From NCBI GenBank assembly GCA_964605705.1, contig CAZSDW010000002.1:83457-147456 (forward strand): a stretch of DNA of 64,000 nucleotides. Reading direction: 5' to 3'. Below, one piece after another: positions 53,901 through 62,806 of this stretch. Under the pieces are notes generated by a model. That model saw only the letters and a list, made by a program, of their open reading frames with translations. It was not told the origin of the DNA and searched no databases. The stretch comes from CAZSDW01 sp964605705. GTDB lineage: Bacteria > Fidelibacterota > UBA2242. A program made the position numbers and the translations under genes. The stretch's first letter is position 1; each line of letters begins with the position of its first letter.

Positions 53901-54683
53901 TTAAATGGCGGAAAACTGGAAAATAGAATCCCGGACAGGTGTTAAATAGGTTAAATGATGGTCAATTCCATAGCAATATTTTGAAAATGGTCTTTGGACC
54001 AGGTTAAATTTTCGGATCAATTCGACGACCCACCAGGGGAGGAGGGACTCGACTTTAATTTCAAGCAGGACGGGCGATTCGAAATTACAGGTCGTAATCG
54101 GGTCATCATAATACAGCATATCATATTCATTATAGTCGAGGTCGATAGAGCCCGGGATTGACCGGTAGCAGAGATTGCGATCGAAAGTAATCCGACCGTA
54201 GTTTTCAAGATTGGAGACGAAAGGTTCCCGGAAATAGCGCACATGGAGCTTGGACTGGGCATTATACCAGTATATGATTTCATCAAATCGATCCAGCCGG
54301 GATTTGAATTTATCAACATCTGTCTCAGCTTTCTGGGAGTAAAAAAGCGTCGCCCAGTCCTGAATGGGCAACCTGTATCGCTTTTTCCAGATAATGTGAG
54401 CGTGCCGATACTTTATTTCCGGCCAGATGAAATCCAATGCCTTCGTACCATAGTATCGCGCCCGGGGTTTGAAACGGGTCAATTTCCTGAATTTTGTATC
54501 GTGGTAAAATTTCAGATCAGGTGTGTCGAAGTACAAATTGTTGACAACATAGCCCCTGTCGCCGGGAGAAACATGGGAGTCGATGGAGCAGATATTACTG
54601 ATATAATCACGAATCTCGGATGCCAGCGATTCAGTGATCGTATATTTTAATTCATAACGTCTTATTTTGCTTAAATCATCCAT
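53901..54683 (-). CDS. VTC-domain polyphosphate polymerase-like protein
   Basis: A 260-residue cytosolic protein of the VTC/CYTH tunnel fold, named after the yeast polyphosphate polymerase Vtc4. The charged tunnel residues are in place: RRYELKY (8-14), NLYFDT, RFKPRARYYG, EIKYRHAHIIWKKRYR, HVRYFREPF, RITFDRNLCYR, and LLEIKVESLLPWWV, with a closing SKYCYGIDH. In yeast these bind triphosphate and the growing chain and a metal. No Walker ATPase motif. It is 17 bases after tolC and 18 before the lamin-tail gene. Activity on polyphosphate is inferred from the family. Confidence 0.88.
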   Translation of the reverse strand: MDDLSKIRRYELKYTITESLASEIRDYISNICSIDSHVSPGDRGYVVNNLYFDTPDLKFYHDTKFRKLTRFKPRARYYGTKALDFIWPEIKYRHAHIIWKKRYRLPIQDWATLFYSQKAETDVDKFKSRLDRFDEIIYWYNAQSKLHVRYFREPFVSNLENYGRITFDRNLCYRSIPGSIDLDYNEYDMLYYDDPITTCNFESPVLLEIKVESLLPWWVVELIRKFNLVQRPFSKYCYGIDHHLTYLTPVRDSIFQFSAI

Positions 54684-54699
54684 GGATTCTTATATATTA

Positions 54700-56025
54700 C
54701 TACTTTGTGAAAGTTCCATAATCTTCTAAGCCCAGCGTGTAACAGAGATCAATTAAAGCAAATGCCAGGTCCTGTCTTTTTTGTGCCAGGAGTCTTTGTG
54801 TATCCACAATTGTTAATTCCATTTCCAGGACTTCATCCGGCAGCAGTGTCTGGTGCTGATGGGCATTCCGCACTACCATTTCGGCTTCAGAAATAATATT
54901 ATTTGCTTCTCGATTAAAGTTTTTCCAGTCCAACAGCAGATCCTGGTAAACGATATAAGCCGTGCGGACTTCGTTCGCGATAGTTTCCCGGATGGCTTCG
55001 TAAGCATCTTCCTTCTTTTTAACTGCCAGGTTTGTCGCCTTTATGTCGCCAATATTCCAGTCGAACAGGGGAATATCAATCCCCATGCGCAGCTCCCGCC
55101 AATCCGCCTTATTGATACGATCGTCCAGGTGATAATTATACTCAATAAAGCTGATTCTGGGCAATGCCTGAAGGCGTTCATATTTATTCTGTTTGACGGC
55201 TAATTCGACTTTCTGTTCTTCAAGACTGATTTCGGGGCGGTTCTGATAGGCAATGTCTATCAGAGCATCCAGTTCAAGGGTGACTTCGGGAAGATCGAAT
55301 TTTTCTAGCGGAGTATTAATGTCAATTCCGGTTCGTTTTGCCAGTTTTCGTCTTGCCTGCACCTGATTTTGGATTGCCCGGGCGTAGTCGTTCATGGATT
55401 CCGCATGCCACATTTTCGCTTTGGTGAAATAGACGACCGAACGACGTCCGATCTGAACCATCTGTTCGACAATACCGATTCGCTCATCTTCCAGTTTCAT
55501 TTTTCTGGCGGCGAGTGCCACAAGCTGATCCCGCCTCATCACATCGGCGCAATCCTGACGGACGCGCGCGGTCAGTGCCTGTCGATAGCGAATTTCCTCC
55601 ACCTTTCGATCCCATAACTTGACGGTGGCTTCCTGTTTTTCCTCTCGCAGCTCCCCAAGTCCGGGAAACCGAAAGCGGAAACCTATTGATAGTTCGTCAA
55701 TATTATTCGGAAAATTCTCGGCAAGCGGATCGTCGCTTTTGGATAAATAATCAGTAGAGAAATCTCTGATCCGGATTTCGGGATTATCCCATTTGCCACT
55801 GGATTTCAACCGATACCCGGCAATTTCAACATTGGTATTGAGGTTCTGCATTTTCCGGCTATACTGGATTGCCATCTCAATCAGTTCTGACTCGCTTGGT
55901 ACTTTTAATGTTGAATCAATTGTGATTCTTTCACCAGGTAAAATAATGTCATCAGCGTCGCTGTCATCGGCAATGCAATAGAATGGAAGCAAAACAGCCA
56001 GGATTATCACGAAACGACGATTCAC
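54700..56025 (-). CDS. TolC-family outer-membrane channel protein
   Basis: A 441-residue exported protein. Signal peptide about 1-20 (ends YCIADD). Two repeats of long helices and short strand pairs, typical of outer membrane efflux proteins (OEP family), are visible with RFRFPGLGELREEK, RRKLAKRTGI, RPEISLEEQKVELAVKQ and MGIDIPLFDWNIGDI. Forms a trimeric outer-membrane and periplasmic tunnel. Its ATG overlaps the adaptor stop by four bases. No RND or ABC transporter gene adjoins. Confidence 0.9.
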   Translation of the reverse strand: MNRRFVIILAVLLPFYCIADDSDADDIILPGERITIDSTLKVPSESELIEMAIQYSRKMQNLNTNVEIAGYRLKSSGKWDNPEIRIRDFSTDYLSKSDDPLAENFPNNIDELSIGFRFRFPGLGELREEKQEATVKLWDRKVEEIRYRQALTARVRQDCADVMRRDQLVALAARKMKLEDERIGIVEQMVQIGRRSVVYFTKAKMWHAESMNDYARAIQNQVQARRKLAKRTGIDINTPLEKFDLPEVTLELDALIDIAYQNRPEISLEEQKVELAVKQNKYERLQALPRISFIEYNYHLDDRINKADWRELRMGIDIPLFDWNIGDIKATNLAVKKKEDAYEAIRETIANEVRTAYIVYQDLLLDWKNFNREANNIISEAEMVVRNAHQHQTLLPDEVLEMELTIVDTQRLLAQKRQDLAFALIDLCYTLGLEDYGTFTK

Positions 56026-58085
56026 AACATATCTCCATCAATAGTGCAGAAAGACGGGAGCTCACTATCATTATCAAAAACAATCAGCATTTTTCCGTTA
56101 CTCAGGTGACACAGCCCCTCGGGTTTTATATTGGGAAAATCGAAAATTCGCTCTGTTTCCAGATGTCCGTCGGCAAAGCGGCTAATCCGATGGAGGCTCC
56201 CCAGTTGCTTTTCTATCGTCGCATTCGGGATGGTTGATAATGCCCACAATGTTCCATTTTGATCAAAACTGAGATCCGATATCCCGGCATTTTTACCCAG
56301 ATCAACCGTGCCGTAAATGCTTAGCTGATCGGGGGACAGAACCTGATTCCGAAAGATACTGTCCGGGTTGGAAAGTTTCCAGATGATTGCCCCTTTTTGA
56401 GAGACCGGTTGCTTCAGACCAATATACAGCGCGTCACCTGAATAGGCAGCGCCTTCAATGTTCAACTCCGGGCGACTGTCAGATGCATAATGATGGAGTC
56501 CCAGAGCGTTGAGTTTGTCGGTATCATAGGATTTCAAAATTAAAGACAAAAAATTTACACGGTTTTGTACTCTGAATTGATCCCCGTCGCGAACTATTTT
56601 AATGAAGTATTCCCTGTTCCGGTTACGCCTTCCGTTTTTACTGATGTTTTGTGAGGCAAGCAGGTAATAGGTATCATCTCCGGCGGCGGTGATTGCCTCA
56701 AGATCATTAATGCTGTTTATACCGGCAAGAAGAACAGGTTCGCTATCGACCGTTCCGGTTTTATCCATTAGGAAAAGATAAGGTGCATGATCATTTTTTG
56801 CGTTTTGGATACCCGTGTCGTCGCTGATGATCAGGTATTTTTTTAACTCTGGAAGCCATACTACTCCGGAAGGTTCGAACCGACTCAGTTGCTGGAGTGA
56901 TGCCGGGACGTTGAGGTTTTTTATCGGGGGGTGATCACCGGGATGATGCTCTGATTTCAGGAGCGACTGTTGAGATGCCTTTGCCGAATTGTTTTTGAGT
57001 TTTAACGGATGATTGCCAATGATTTTTACATAGACAACTTCACCCGGAATCAGCTGGTGCCCCGGATCCAGTTCGACATGAACCTTGCGTGCCCAGAAAA
57101 TCTGACCTCTGAAGGACAGCCGTTCGTCAGCTCTCGTAAAACCGGGATGGATAAATGTGACTGTACCGAATGTATTAAAATTTTTATTACGCGGGACATA
57201 GACCTTGACAAACATCCCGGGCTCCGGCTTTAGACTGGCTTTTTCGGGTAGATAGACTATCAGGTAGCTGGCTTTACTTTCTTCAATTGTAATACAGGGT
57301 ATAAATTCCTGGACGACATCTCCGGCACTTGCCAGAATTTCAGTGACAAAACCGTCGCAGGGTGCGAAGATTGTCCTTAAGTGGATGCGATATTCGGTTG
57401 CATCTATCTCGCGGCGTAAATCTTCTGCCCGTTCCATTCGTTCGAGCAGCATGGATTTGGTGATATCATCAAGCTTGGCATCTTCGAGTTTTTTCCGGGA
57501 TCGCTGGGATTCACTGACTCTTTCGGTTTGATCGGTCAGGACAGTCCCCTGTTCCCGCAGATATGCTTCAAGAGCATCCCGCTGAATAATCAAAGTTGAT
57601 AATTCCGGATTGTAGCCTAATCCGGCAGTCTCGGCATCCTGAAGCCGTTTGATCAGAGCATTTAATCCAGCCAGTTCAGTGCTTTTTGATTCGATCAAAG
57701 ACAGCCGGTCCAGCAACTCCAGGGCTTCGTTATCCAGCTGCAGTTTCCAGCGCTCAATCTGCATGGAATACTGATCCGCCTGTGCATTTGCCACGCTCTG
57801 AATCTGGGTCAGCTCATTCCGGAGGTTGTTCAGATTTGTCTTCAGATCTGATACATCCAGAATTGCGATGATCTGGTCTTTTTTAACTTCATCGCCGATT
57901 GAGACAAGCATTGACTTGATTCTACCAGGCTCCTGGGCACCGAGTAAATGGGTTTTTCGCTCGACAATGCCAATGTACTTTTTATTGACATGCCAATTTA
58001 AATACAGGTAAAAAATCGTTACTATTGCTATAATCCAAAGGACGATGTACCAGTTGAATAGATGAGTCTGCCTGATTTTTTTCAT
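56022..58085 (-). CDS. HlyD-type adaptor fused to a phytase-like beta-propeller
   Basis: A 687-residue inner-membrane-anchored periplasmic protein. Residues 14-30 are a single helix (YIVLWIIAIVTIFYLYL). Residues about 35-355 are a HlyD/membrane-fusion adaptor with split lipoyl domain (GRIKSMLVSIGDEVKKDQII and TIFAPCDGFVTEILASAGDVV), a long coiled coil, and a beta-barrel (KPEPGMFVKVYVPRN). After a linker rich in Lys, His and Pro, residues about 380-687 are a beta-propeller resembling the esterase-like-of-phytase/DUF3616 families: EPSGVVWLPELKKYLIISDD, NDLEAITAAGD, NIEGAAYSGDALYIGLK, IKPEGLCHLSNGKML. Overlaps tolC by four bases. This fusion is not one I know. Confidence 0.85.
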   Translation of the reverse strand: MKKIRQTHLFNWYIVLWIIAIVTIFYLYLNWHVNKKYIGIVERKTHLLGAQEPGRIKSMLVSIGDEVKKDQIIAILDVSDLKTNLNNLRNELTQIQSVANAQADQYSMQIERWKLQLDNEALELLDRLSLIESKSTELAGLNALIKRLQDAETAGLGYNPELSTLIIQRDALEAYLREQGTVLTDQTERVSESQRSRKKLEDAKLDDITKSMLLERMERAEDLRREIDATEYRIHLRTIFAPCDGFVTEILASAGDVVQEFIPCITIEESKASYLIVYLPEKASLKPEPGMFVKVYVPRNKNFNTFGTVTFIHPGFTRADERLSFRGQIFWARKVHVELDPGHQLIPGEVVYVKIIGNHPLKLKNNSAKASQQSLLKSEHHPGDHPPIKNLNVPASLQQLSRFEPSGVVWLPELKKYLIISDDTGIQNAKNDHAPYLFLMDKTGTVDSEPVLLAGINSINDLEAITAAGDDTYYLLASQNISKNGRRNRNREYFIKIVRDGDQFRVQNRVNFLSLILKSYDTDKLNALGLHHYASDSRPELNIEGAAYSGDALYIGLKQPVSQKGAIIWKLSNPDSIFRNQVLSPDQLSIYGTVDLGKNAGISDLSFDQNGTLWALSTIPNATIEKQLGSLHRISRFADGHLETERIFDFPNIKPEGLCHLSNGKMLIVFDNDSELPSFCTIDGDML

Positions 58086-58090
58086 TTTAC

Positions 58091-58768
58091 CTATACCTCA
58101 ACTGTCGTTTCCTGGTTCGTATAGCTCAATCCCCGAATTCCATCCACTTTTTCTAATTCGGACAATAAACGCTGATTATCTTCCGATCTGCTAAGTTTGA
58201 CCTGATAAGCATAATCAAAAAACTGACCCTGGGCGACATCCCGCATGGTGACGAGGATAAACTGTTTTGTCTGATTCTGCAGGATTGTGGTGACCCGGTT
58301 CTGGCTTTCGGGTCCTGCCGGTATCTGAAATCGTAGTAATCCATCATGTTTCCGACGAGTACCGAAGGGTGAAACATACAGTGCGAGAACAGCGAGGCAA
58401 AAAATAAAGGAGCCAATAATTGCCGTAGCGTAGCTTTGAACTCCCGAAGCGACACCGACTCCGAGCGATGCAAAGATAAAAATCAAATCACGGGGATCAC
58501 GAAGATTAGTCCGAAACCGAATGATTGCCAATGAACCGACAATTCCGATCCCACGGGCAATATTGTCACCGATGGCGATCATTAACAGACAGGATACGAT
58601 ACTACCAAGGATCATGCTTTGAACCAGTCCCCGGGAGTAGGACAAGCCCTGATAGGTTTTTTCATAAAAATAGGCAATTACTGTGGAAAGTATGAACGCC
58701 AGTAAAAATGATAAAAGCGCGACTTGCCATTCGATTTGTTCAAATCCATAATTCAATAATGTCTGCAT
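58091..58768 (-). CDS. DUF4956 membrane protein
   Basis: A 225-residue inner-membrane protein with four or five helices in the first 135 residues, then a soluble domain of ferredoxin-like or ACT-like fold with LLSELEKVDGIRGLSY. The signature ARGIGIVGSLAIIRFRTNLRDPRDLIF is that of DUF4956, whose MgtC-like helical core is usually encoded with VTC polymerases and CotH proteins. Function unknown. It is the first gene of the operon, with AGGAAGGG before the ATG and a promoter 28 bases upstream; the adaptor begins five bases after its stop. Confidence 0.88.
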   Translation of the reverse strand: MQTLLNYGFEQIEWQVALLSFLLAFILSTVIAYFYEKTYQGLSYSRGLVQSMILGSIVSCLLMIAIGDNIARGIGIVGSLAIIRFRTNLRDPRDLIFIFASLGVGVASGVQSYATAIIGSFIFCLAVLALYVSPFGTRRKHDGLLRFQIPAGPESQNRVTTILQNQTKQFILVTMRDVAQGQFFDYAYQVKLSRSEDNQRLLSELEKVDGIRGLSYTNQETTVEV

Positions 58769-58795
58769 TGCACCCTTCCTGAAAGTAACCGCCCA

Positions 58796-58824
58796 ATTTT
58801 ATGTTTTTTGAAGTATTTAGACAA
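58796..58824 (-). promoter_or_regulatory. Promoter of the DUF4956-VTC operon
   Basis: On the minus strand TTGTCT (58824-58819), 17-base spacer, TAAAAT (58801-58796). Start near 58789, leaving a 20-base leader with AGGAAGGG. Confidence 0.55.
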
Positions 58825-58947
58825 GGACTATTTAATTATTAGTAATGGAAAAAGCTGAGGATAATATTCGAAATCACGGGATAATTTATTCAATTACAGT
58901 CACAACTGAAATAAATAAAATAGACAGCGAATATTGCGTATCTTTTC

Positions 58948-58963
58948 TGTGATAACAATCACG
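58948..58963. promoter_or_regulatory. CRP/FNR-family-like palindrome
   Basis: TGTGATAACAATCACG fits the TGTGA-N6-TCACA half-site spacing with one mismatch. It is about 125 bases upstream of the DUF4956 promoter and 420 bases upstream of the Wza-like gene, so it could serve either operon. Confidence 0.35.
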
Positions 58964-59367
58964 ACCAGAAATCGGGCTGTCGTCCGGGTTTTTAAATTTT
59001 ATTGAAATAATTAATATTAATAGTTAAACTCACTTCAGAGTACAGAAAAGAAGGAGCGGTAAACTTTTGCACCGAAGATTCAAGAGTATTATTTTAAGAA
59101 GCAACGGAAAACTACTTTTTGTGCAGACCCCTTAGCACATCAATAAATCACATTAGATTCATGACAGCGGATACCTGTCAAGACTTTCATATAGAATATT
59201 TTTAATATTGCGTCTTTTTTCAGTTTTCAGATCTTCTCAGTTTCATGTGACTGACGGAGCGGAGCCGTAAGAAGAGTACTGATTTAGGGGAAATGGAAGA
59301 AGTATTATCAAGAAGAGATATACTTCAAGGTGCGCAAAATATTTTTTCAATCTATAACGGAGTGACC

Positions 59368-61704
59368 ATGAAAAGCCGACATCCAATGATCATTACGATA
59401 ATAATGTTTACAGGTCTATTGCATCTTAGTCCGTCTCAAACAATTGATGATATTAAATTGCAAGTATCATCGGGAAATATGTCTGTAGAACAGGCTTTGG
59501 AACAGGCGAAAAACCTGGAAAATAATCAGGGAAAAACAGCCGATACCGCAAAAGGAATGACAGTCAAACAAAGTCAGGCGTACAGCCCGGTGTTTTTAAA
59601 AGATTATATCAGCCAGAGTGAAAAAGGTTTAGCAATGTTATCGATAAATCCTCTGGATAGTCTGGAAGAGGAATTTATCGACAGTTTTGCGGTTAGTGAA
59701 AAATTGGATTATTTTGGCTATGATGTTTTCAAACGAATTCCGGAGAATTTTCGGCAAATTCAGGTTGGTCCTGTCGATCCGAATTATATCATCGGACCCG
59801 GCGACGAAATTATATTATCCATGTGGGGTGCAACCGAACAGCGCTATTCTCTGACTGTCGAACGTGATGGTACTATTTATCTGGAAAAAGCCGGTCAGAT
59901 TATTGTCAATGGTTATACGGTCGAGGAATTAAAAAAGCGGCTTGAAAATGTTCTATCAAAATTTTATTCGACGATTAGACCGATTAAAGGTCAGGCAACT
60001 ACCTTTATTGATGTGAGTTTAGGCAAATTGAGACCGATCCTGGTGTATGTTATCGGGGAGGTGAATACACCGGGGGCGTATGCCCAGGATGCCTATTCGA
60101 CTGTTTTTGGCGCCTTACTGATTTCAGGCGGACCGTCTTATTCAGGCTCATTGCGGGATATTCAGGTTATCAGGAACAATAAAGTTGTCGCCCATTTTGA
60201 TGTTTACCGGTTTTTATCGACCGGGAAAAAAGACGGTGATATTCGCCTGAGAAATGATGATATTATTTTTGTACCTCATCGAATCAATACGATTTATCTG
60301 AAAGGAGAAGTGACCAATCCTGCAGTGTATGAATTAATACAGGATGAATCGCTAAGGGAATTGGTCAGCTATGCCGGAGGACTGAATACAAGAGCGGATA
60401 TTAACAGAGTCCAGATTGAGCGAACTGTCCCGTTTGCCGAACGAAGCAGGATTGATCAAAATAACCGGATTGTTATAGATGAATCGTTAGGCAGCGATGA
60501 AAACAACATTTTTACCATTAACAGGGTCAGCTTAAACGATCAGGATATTGTGACGATCTTTCCGGTATTTTCTAAACTGAAAAAGTATGTAACAATCAGT
60601 GGAGCCGTATATCAACCGGGTCGATATTCATACAAACCGGAAATTACCGTGGGCGATCTGATTGAATCTGCCCAGGGAATATTGCCAGAGGCATATCAGA
60701 AGCAAGCTCAAATTATCAGAACCTATCCGAATTTCAACACAGAATTAATCACAATTGATATAACGGATAATAGTGGATTGGAGCTCCCTTTAATGGATTG
60801 GGATTCCTTAAGGATATTTTCCGTATGGGACATTAAATATAAAAATTCAGTACGAATAAATGGAGAAGTTCGGTTACCGGGAAGATACCCGCTGCATGAT
60901 AGTACCAGCCTGAAAGATATCATTATGCAGGCAGGTGGATTTACCAAGATTGCCTATAATCACAGTATAGAGGTTTTTCGGGCTGATCCCAGTAAAGCCT
61001 CACTGGATAAACTTGCGATGGTCTTTAATATAGAGATTAAAGGCGACATCCTTAATTCGAAATTAGATGATAACAATTTTCAATTATTTGATAATGATGA
61101 GATAATGGTTCGTAGCATACCCTATTTTAAATATCAACAGAATGTTATCATTACGGGTGAAGTCAAATTCCCGGGTACTTATACGTTGATCAGGAAAGAT
61201 GAAACCTTGACCGAATTGGTGGAAAGAGCAGGGGGATTGACGCCGCTTGCATTTCTGGATGGGATTGAATTTACAAGAGGGAATCAAAAACTCGTTGCAG
61301 ATTTTCAGAAAGTCATAGGTGGTTCAGGAAGTGCCGCAATTATATTAGAAGCGGATGATAATATTTATATTCCGAAGCATCCCCAGACTGTAGCGGTTAT
61401 CGGAATGGTAAATAGCCCGGGACTACAAAAATATATTAGAGGGCAATCAGTGAAACAGTATATCGAAAATGCAGGTGGACTTCACCGAGATGCCGATAAA
61501 GGTGAAATTTATGTCTATCAGGCAAATGGCGCGGCGAAAAGGAATCGTAAACTAAATTCTCCGAAAGTGACCGAAGGTTCGAAAATAATTGTGGGTCGCA
61601 AAGAAGAACGGGAGCCACTTGATATCACAGAATTTTTAAAGGAAGTGGCGTCGATTACGGCGAGTGTCGTGACGATTTTTATATTGGTGACGCGAGTAAA
61701 ATAA
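59368..61704 (+). CDS. Polysaccharide export protein with multiple SLBB domains (Wza-like)
   Basis: A 778-residue exported outer-membrane secretin-like protein for capsule or exopolysaccharide export. Signal peptide about 1-24. A poly-export domain begins near residue 130 with YIIGPGDEIILSMWG, followed by about six SLBB domains, recognised by repeating (V)xGEVxxPGxYxL...L..lI..AGG patterns (IGEVNTPGAY, LKGEVTNPAVYEL, INGEVRLPGRYPL, ITGEVKFPGTYTL, IGMVNSPGLQKY). A C-terminal helix (SITASVVTIFILVT) crosses the outer membrane as in Wza. ATG 59368 has GGAG at good spacing; the earlier in-frame ATG 59293 would spoil the signal peptide. Longer than E. coli Wza by multiple SLBB copies. Confidence 0.9.
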   Translation: MKSRHPMIITIIMFTGLLHLSPSQTIDDIKLQVSSGNMSVEQALEQAKNLENNQGKTADTAKGMTVKQSQAYSPVFLKDYISQSEKGLAMLSINPLDSLEEEFIDSFAVSEKLDYFGYDVFKRIPENFRQIQVGPVDPNYIIGPGDEIILSMWGATEQRYSLTVERDGTIYLEKAGQIIVNGYTVEELKKRLENVLSKFYSTIRPIKGQATTFIDVSLGKLRPILVYVIGEVNTPGAYAQDAYSTVFGALLISGGPSYSGSLRDIQVIRNNKVVAHFDVYRFLSTGKKDGDIRLRNDDIIFVPHRINTIYLKGEVTNPAVYELIQDESLRELVSYAGGLNTRADINRVQIERTVPFAERSRIDQNNRIVIDESLGSDENNIFTINRVSLNDQDIVTIFPVFSKLKKYVTISGAVYQPGRYSYKPEITVGDLIESAQGILPEAYQKQAQIIRTYPNFNTELITIDITDNSGLELPLMDWDSLRIFSVWDIKYKNSVRINGEVRLPGRYPLHDSTSLKDIIMQAGGFTKIAYNHSIEVFRADPSKASLDKLAMVFNIEIKGDILNSKLDDNNFQLFDNDEIMVRSIPYFKYQQNVIITGEVKFPGTYTLIRKDETLTELVERAGGLTPLAFLDGIEFTRGNQKLVADFQKVIGGSGSAAIILEADDNIYIPKHPQTVAVIGMVNSPGLQKYIRGQSVKQYIENAGGLHRDADKGEIYVYQANGAAKRNRKLNSPKVTEGSKIIVGRKEEREPLDITEFLKEVASITASVVTIFILVTRVK

Positions 61705-61744
61705 GCCAGAATAGGTTTATACATCTTTAAACAAGGAATTATAA

Positions 61745-62779
61745 ATGAAATTGTTTGATTTTGATCCCGATCTGAAAATTGTTGAGAATGATGAGATAAA
61801 TCTTGTGAATCTTTTCAAGGTGATCTGGGGTGGGAGATGGTTTATCGGCTTGACAACGATGGTGGGCAGCCTGCTGGTTTTAGCCTATACCTATACGTTG
61901 ACGCCTTTGTACAAATCTGAAATTTCACTTTACCCGGTGCTTTCATCATCCAAACCGAGCGGACTGAGTCAACTCCAGGGACTGGCATCGTCCTTTGGCT
62001 ATGATCTGGGGGGAACAGAAAGCAATTTGAATATACCGGATGTAGTTAATTCCAACCGAATCAAACTGGCAATCATTTATCATGACTGGTATTTCAACGA
62101 ACCTGCAGACACAATGTCATTGCTGGAGTATTGGCATAAGGACGATAAACCGGGATTGTTATCCCGGATATTTGGTAAAAAAGAGACTGATCAAAAATTG
62201 CAACACCTGAAATGGGAAACTGATGCTTTAAAGAAAATCAGCGAGCGCATTAGTGTCAATGAATCAAAAAAAACAGGATTAATAACGATATCTGTACTGT
62301 CTGAAGAACCCCCTCTGTCTAAAACAATTGTGACCTATATTGCTGATGCGTTGATTGATTATATTAATGATGTGCAGTTAAAACAGGCGAGTGAAAATCG
62401 GCAATTTATTGAAGAGCGGATTACGGAGGTTGAAGCTCAACTGGAAAAATCGGAAGATGCCCTGAAACGTTTTCGCGAAGATAATCGCTCGATCAAAGAT
62501 TCTCCGGAACTCCAGCTGGAACTGGAACGCCTGATGCGGGATGTGGAAGTCAATCAGCAGGTTTATATCACTCTCAAACAGCAATATGAAATCGCCCGAA
62601 TCGAAGAGGTCAAAGAAGCACCGGTGGTTAATGTATTGGATGAAGGGAGAGAGGCTATGGAGAGGGATAGGCCGAGGAGATTAATAATAATAACTCTTAG
62701 TTTTTTCTTAATTGTAATCGTAAACTTCGTGACCACTTCTGTAATTTTTAAGTTAAGACTAGAGAGAAATAATTTTTAG
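61745..62779 (+). CDS. Wzz-type chain-length determinant / polysaccharide co-polymerase
   Basis: A 344-residue inner-membrane protein. Helices at about 30-55 and 312-332 flank a periplasmic domain with a Wzz motif (TPLYKSEISLYPVLSS) and a coiled coil (about 215-285, FIEERITEVEAQLEKSEDALKRF). The final segment ends RPRRLIIITLSFFLIVIVNF. No Walker motifs, so no tyrosine kinase domain. It sets polymer length and connects to the Wza-like channel upstream. Start 61745 is preceded by AAGGAATTAT. Confidence 0.88.
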   Translation: MKLFDFDPDLKIVENDEINLVNLFKVIWGGRWFIGLTTMVGSLLVLAYTYTLTPLYKSEISLYPVLSSSKPSGLSQLQGLASSFGYDLGGTESNLNIPDVVNSNRIKLAIIYHDWYFNEPADTMSLLEYWHKDDKPGLLSRIFGKKETDQKLQHLKWETDALKKISERISVNESKKTGLITISVLSEEPPLSKTIVTYIADALIDYINDVQLKQASENRQFIEERITEVEAQLEKSEDALKRFREDNRSIKDSPELQLELERLMRDVEVNQQVYITLKQQYEIARIEEVKEAPVVNVLDEGREAMERDRPRRLIIITLSFFLIVIVNFVTTSVIFKLRLERNNF

Positions 62780-62806
62780 AAGAAAATGTGTCTAAAGGAA
62801 AGTAAC

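Larger units (their letters stand above)
58769..59367. other. Intergenic region between divergent operons
   Basis: About 600 AT-rich bases between the DUF4956 operon (minus) and the exopolysaccharide locus (plus). Contains the minus-strand promoter at 58796 and a CRP-like palindrome at 58948. No coding sequence is supported. No promoter for the plus-strand genes could be chosen with confidence; a small hairpin ACGG..CCGT occurs at about 59254-59268. Confidence 0.6.

Noticed and set aside
59240..59275. JUMPStart/ops element before the exopolysaccharide genes
   Set aside because: GGAGCGGAGCC only loosely resembles the ops core GGCGGTAGC; not sufficient.
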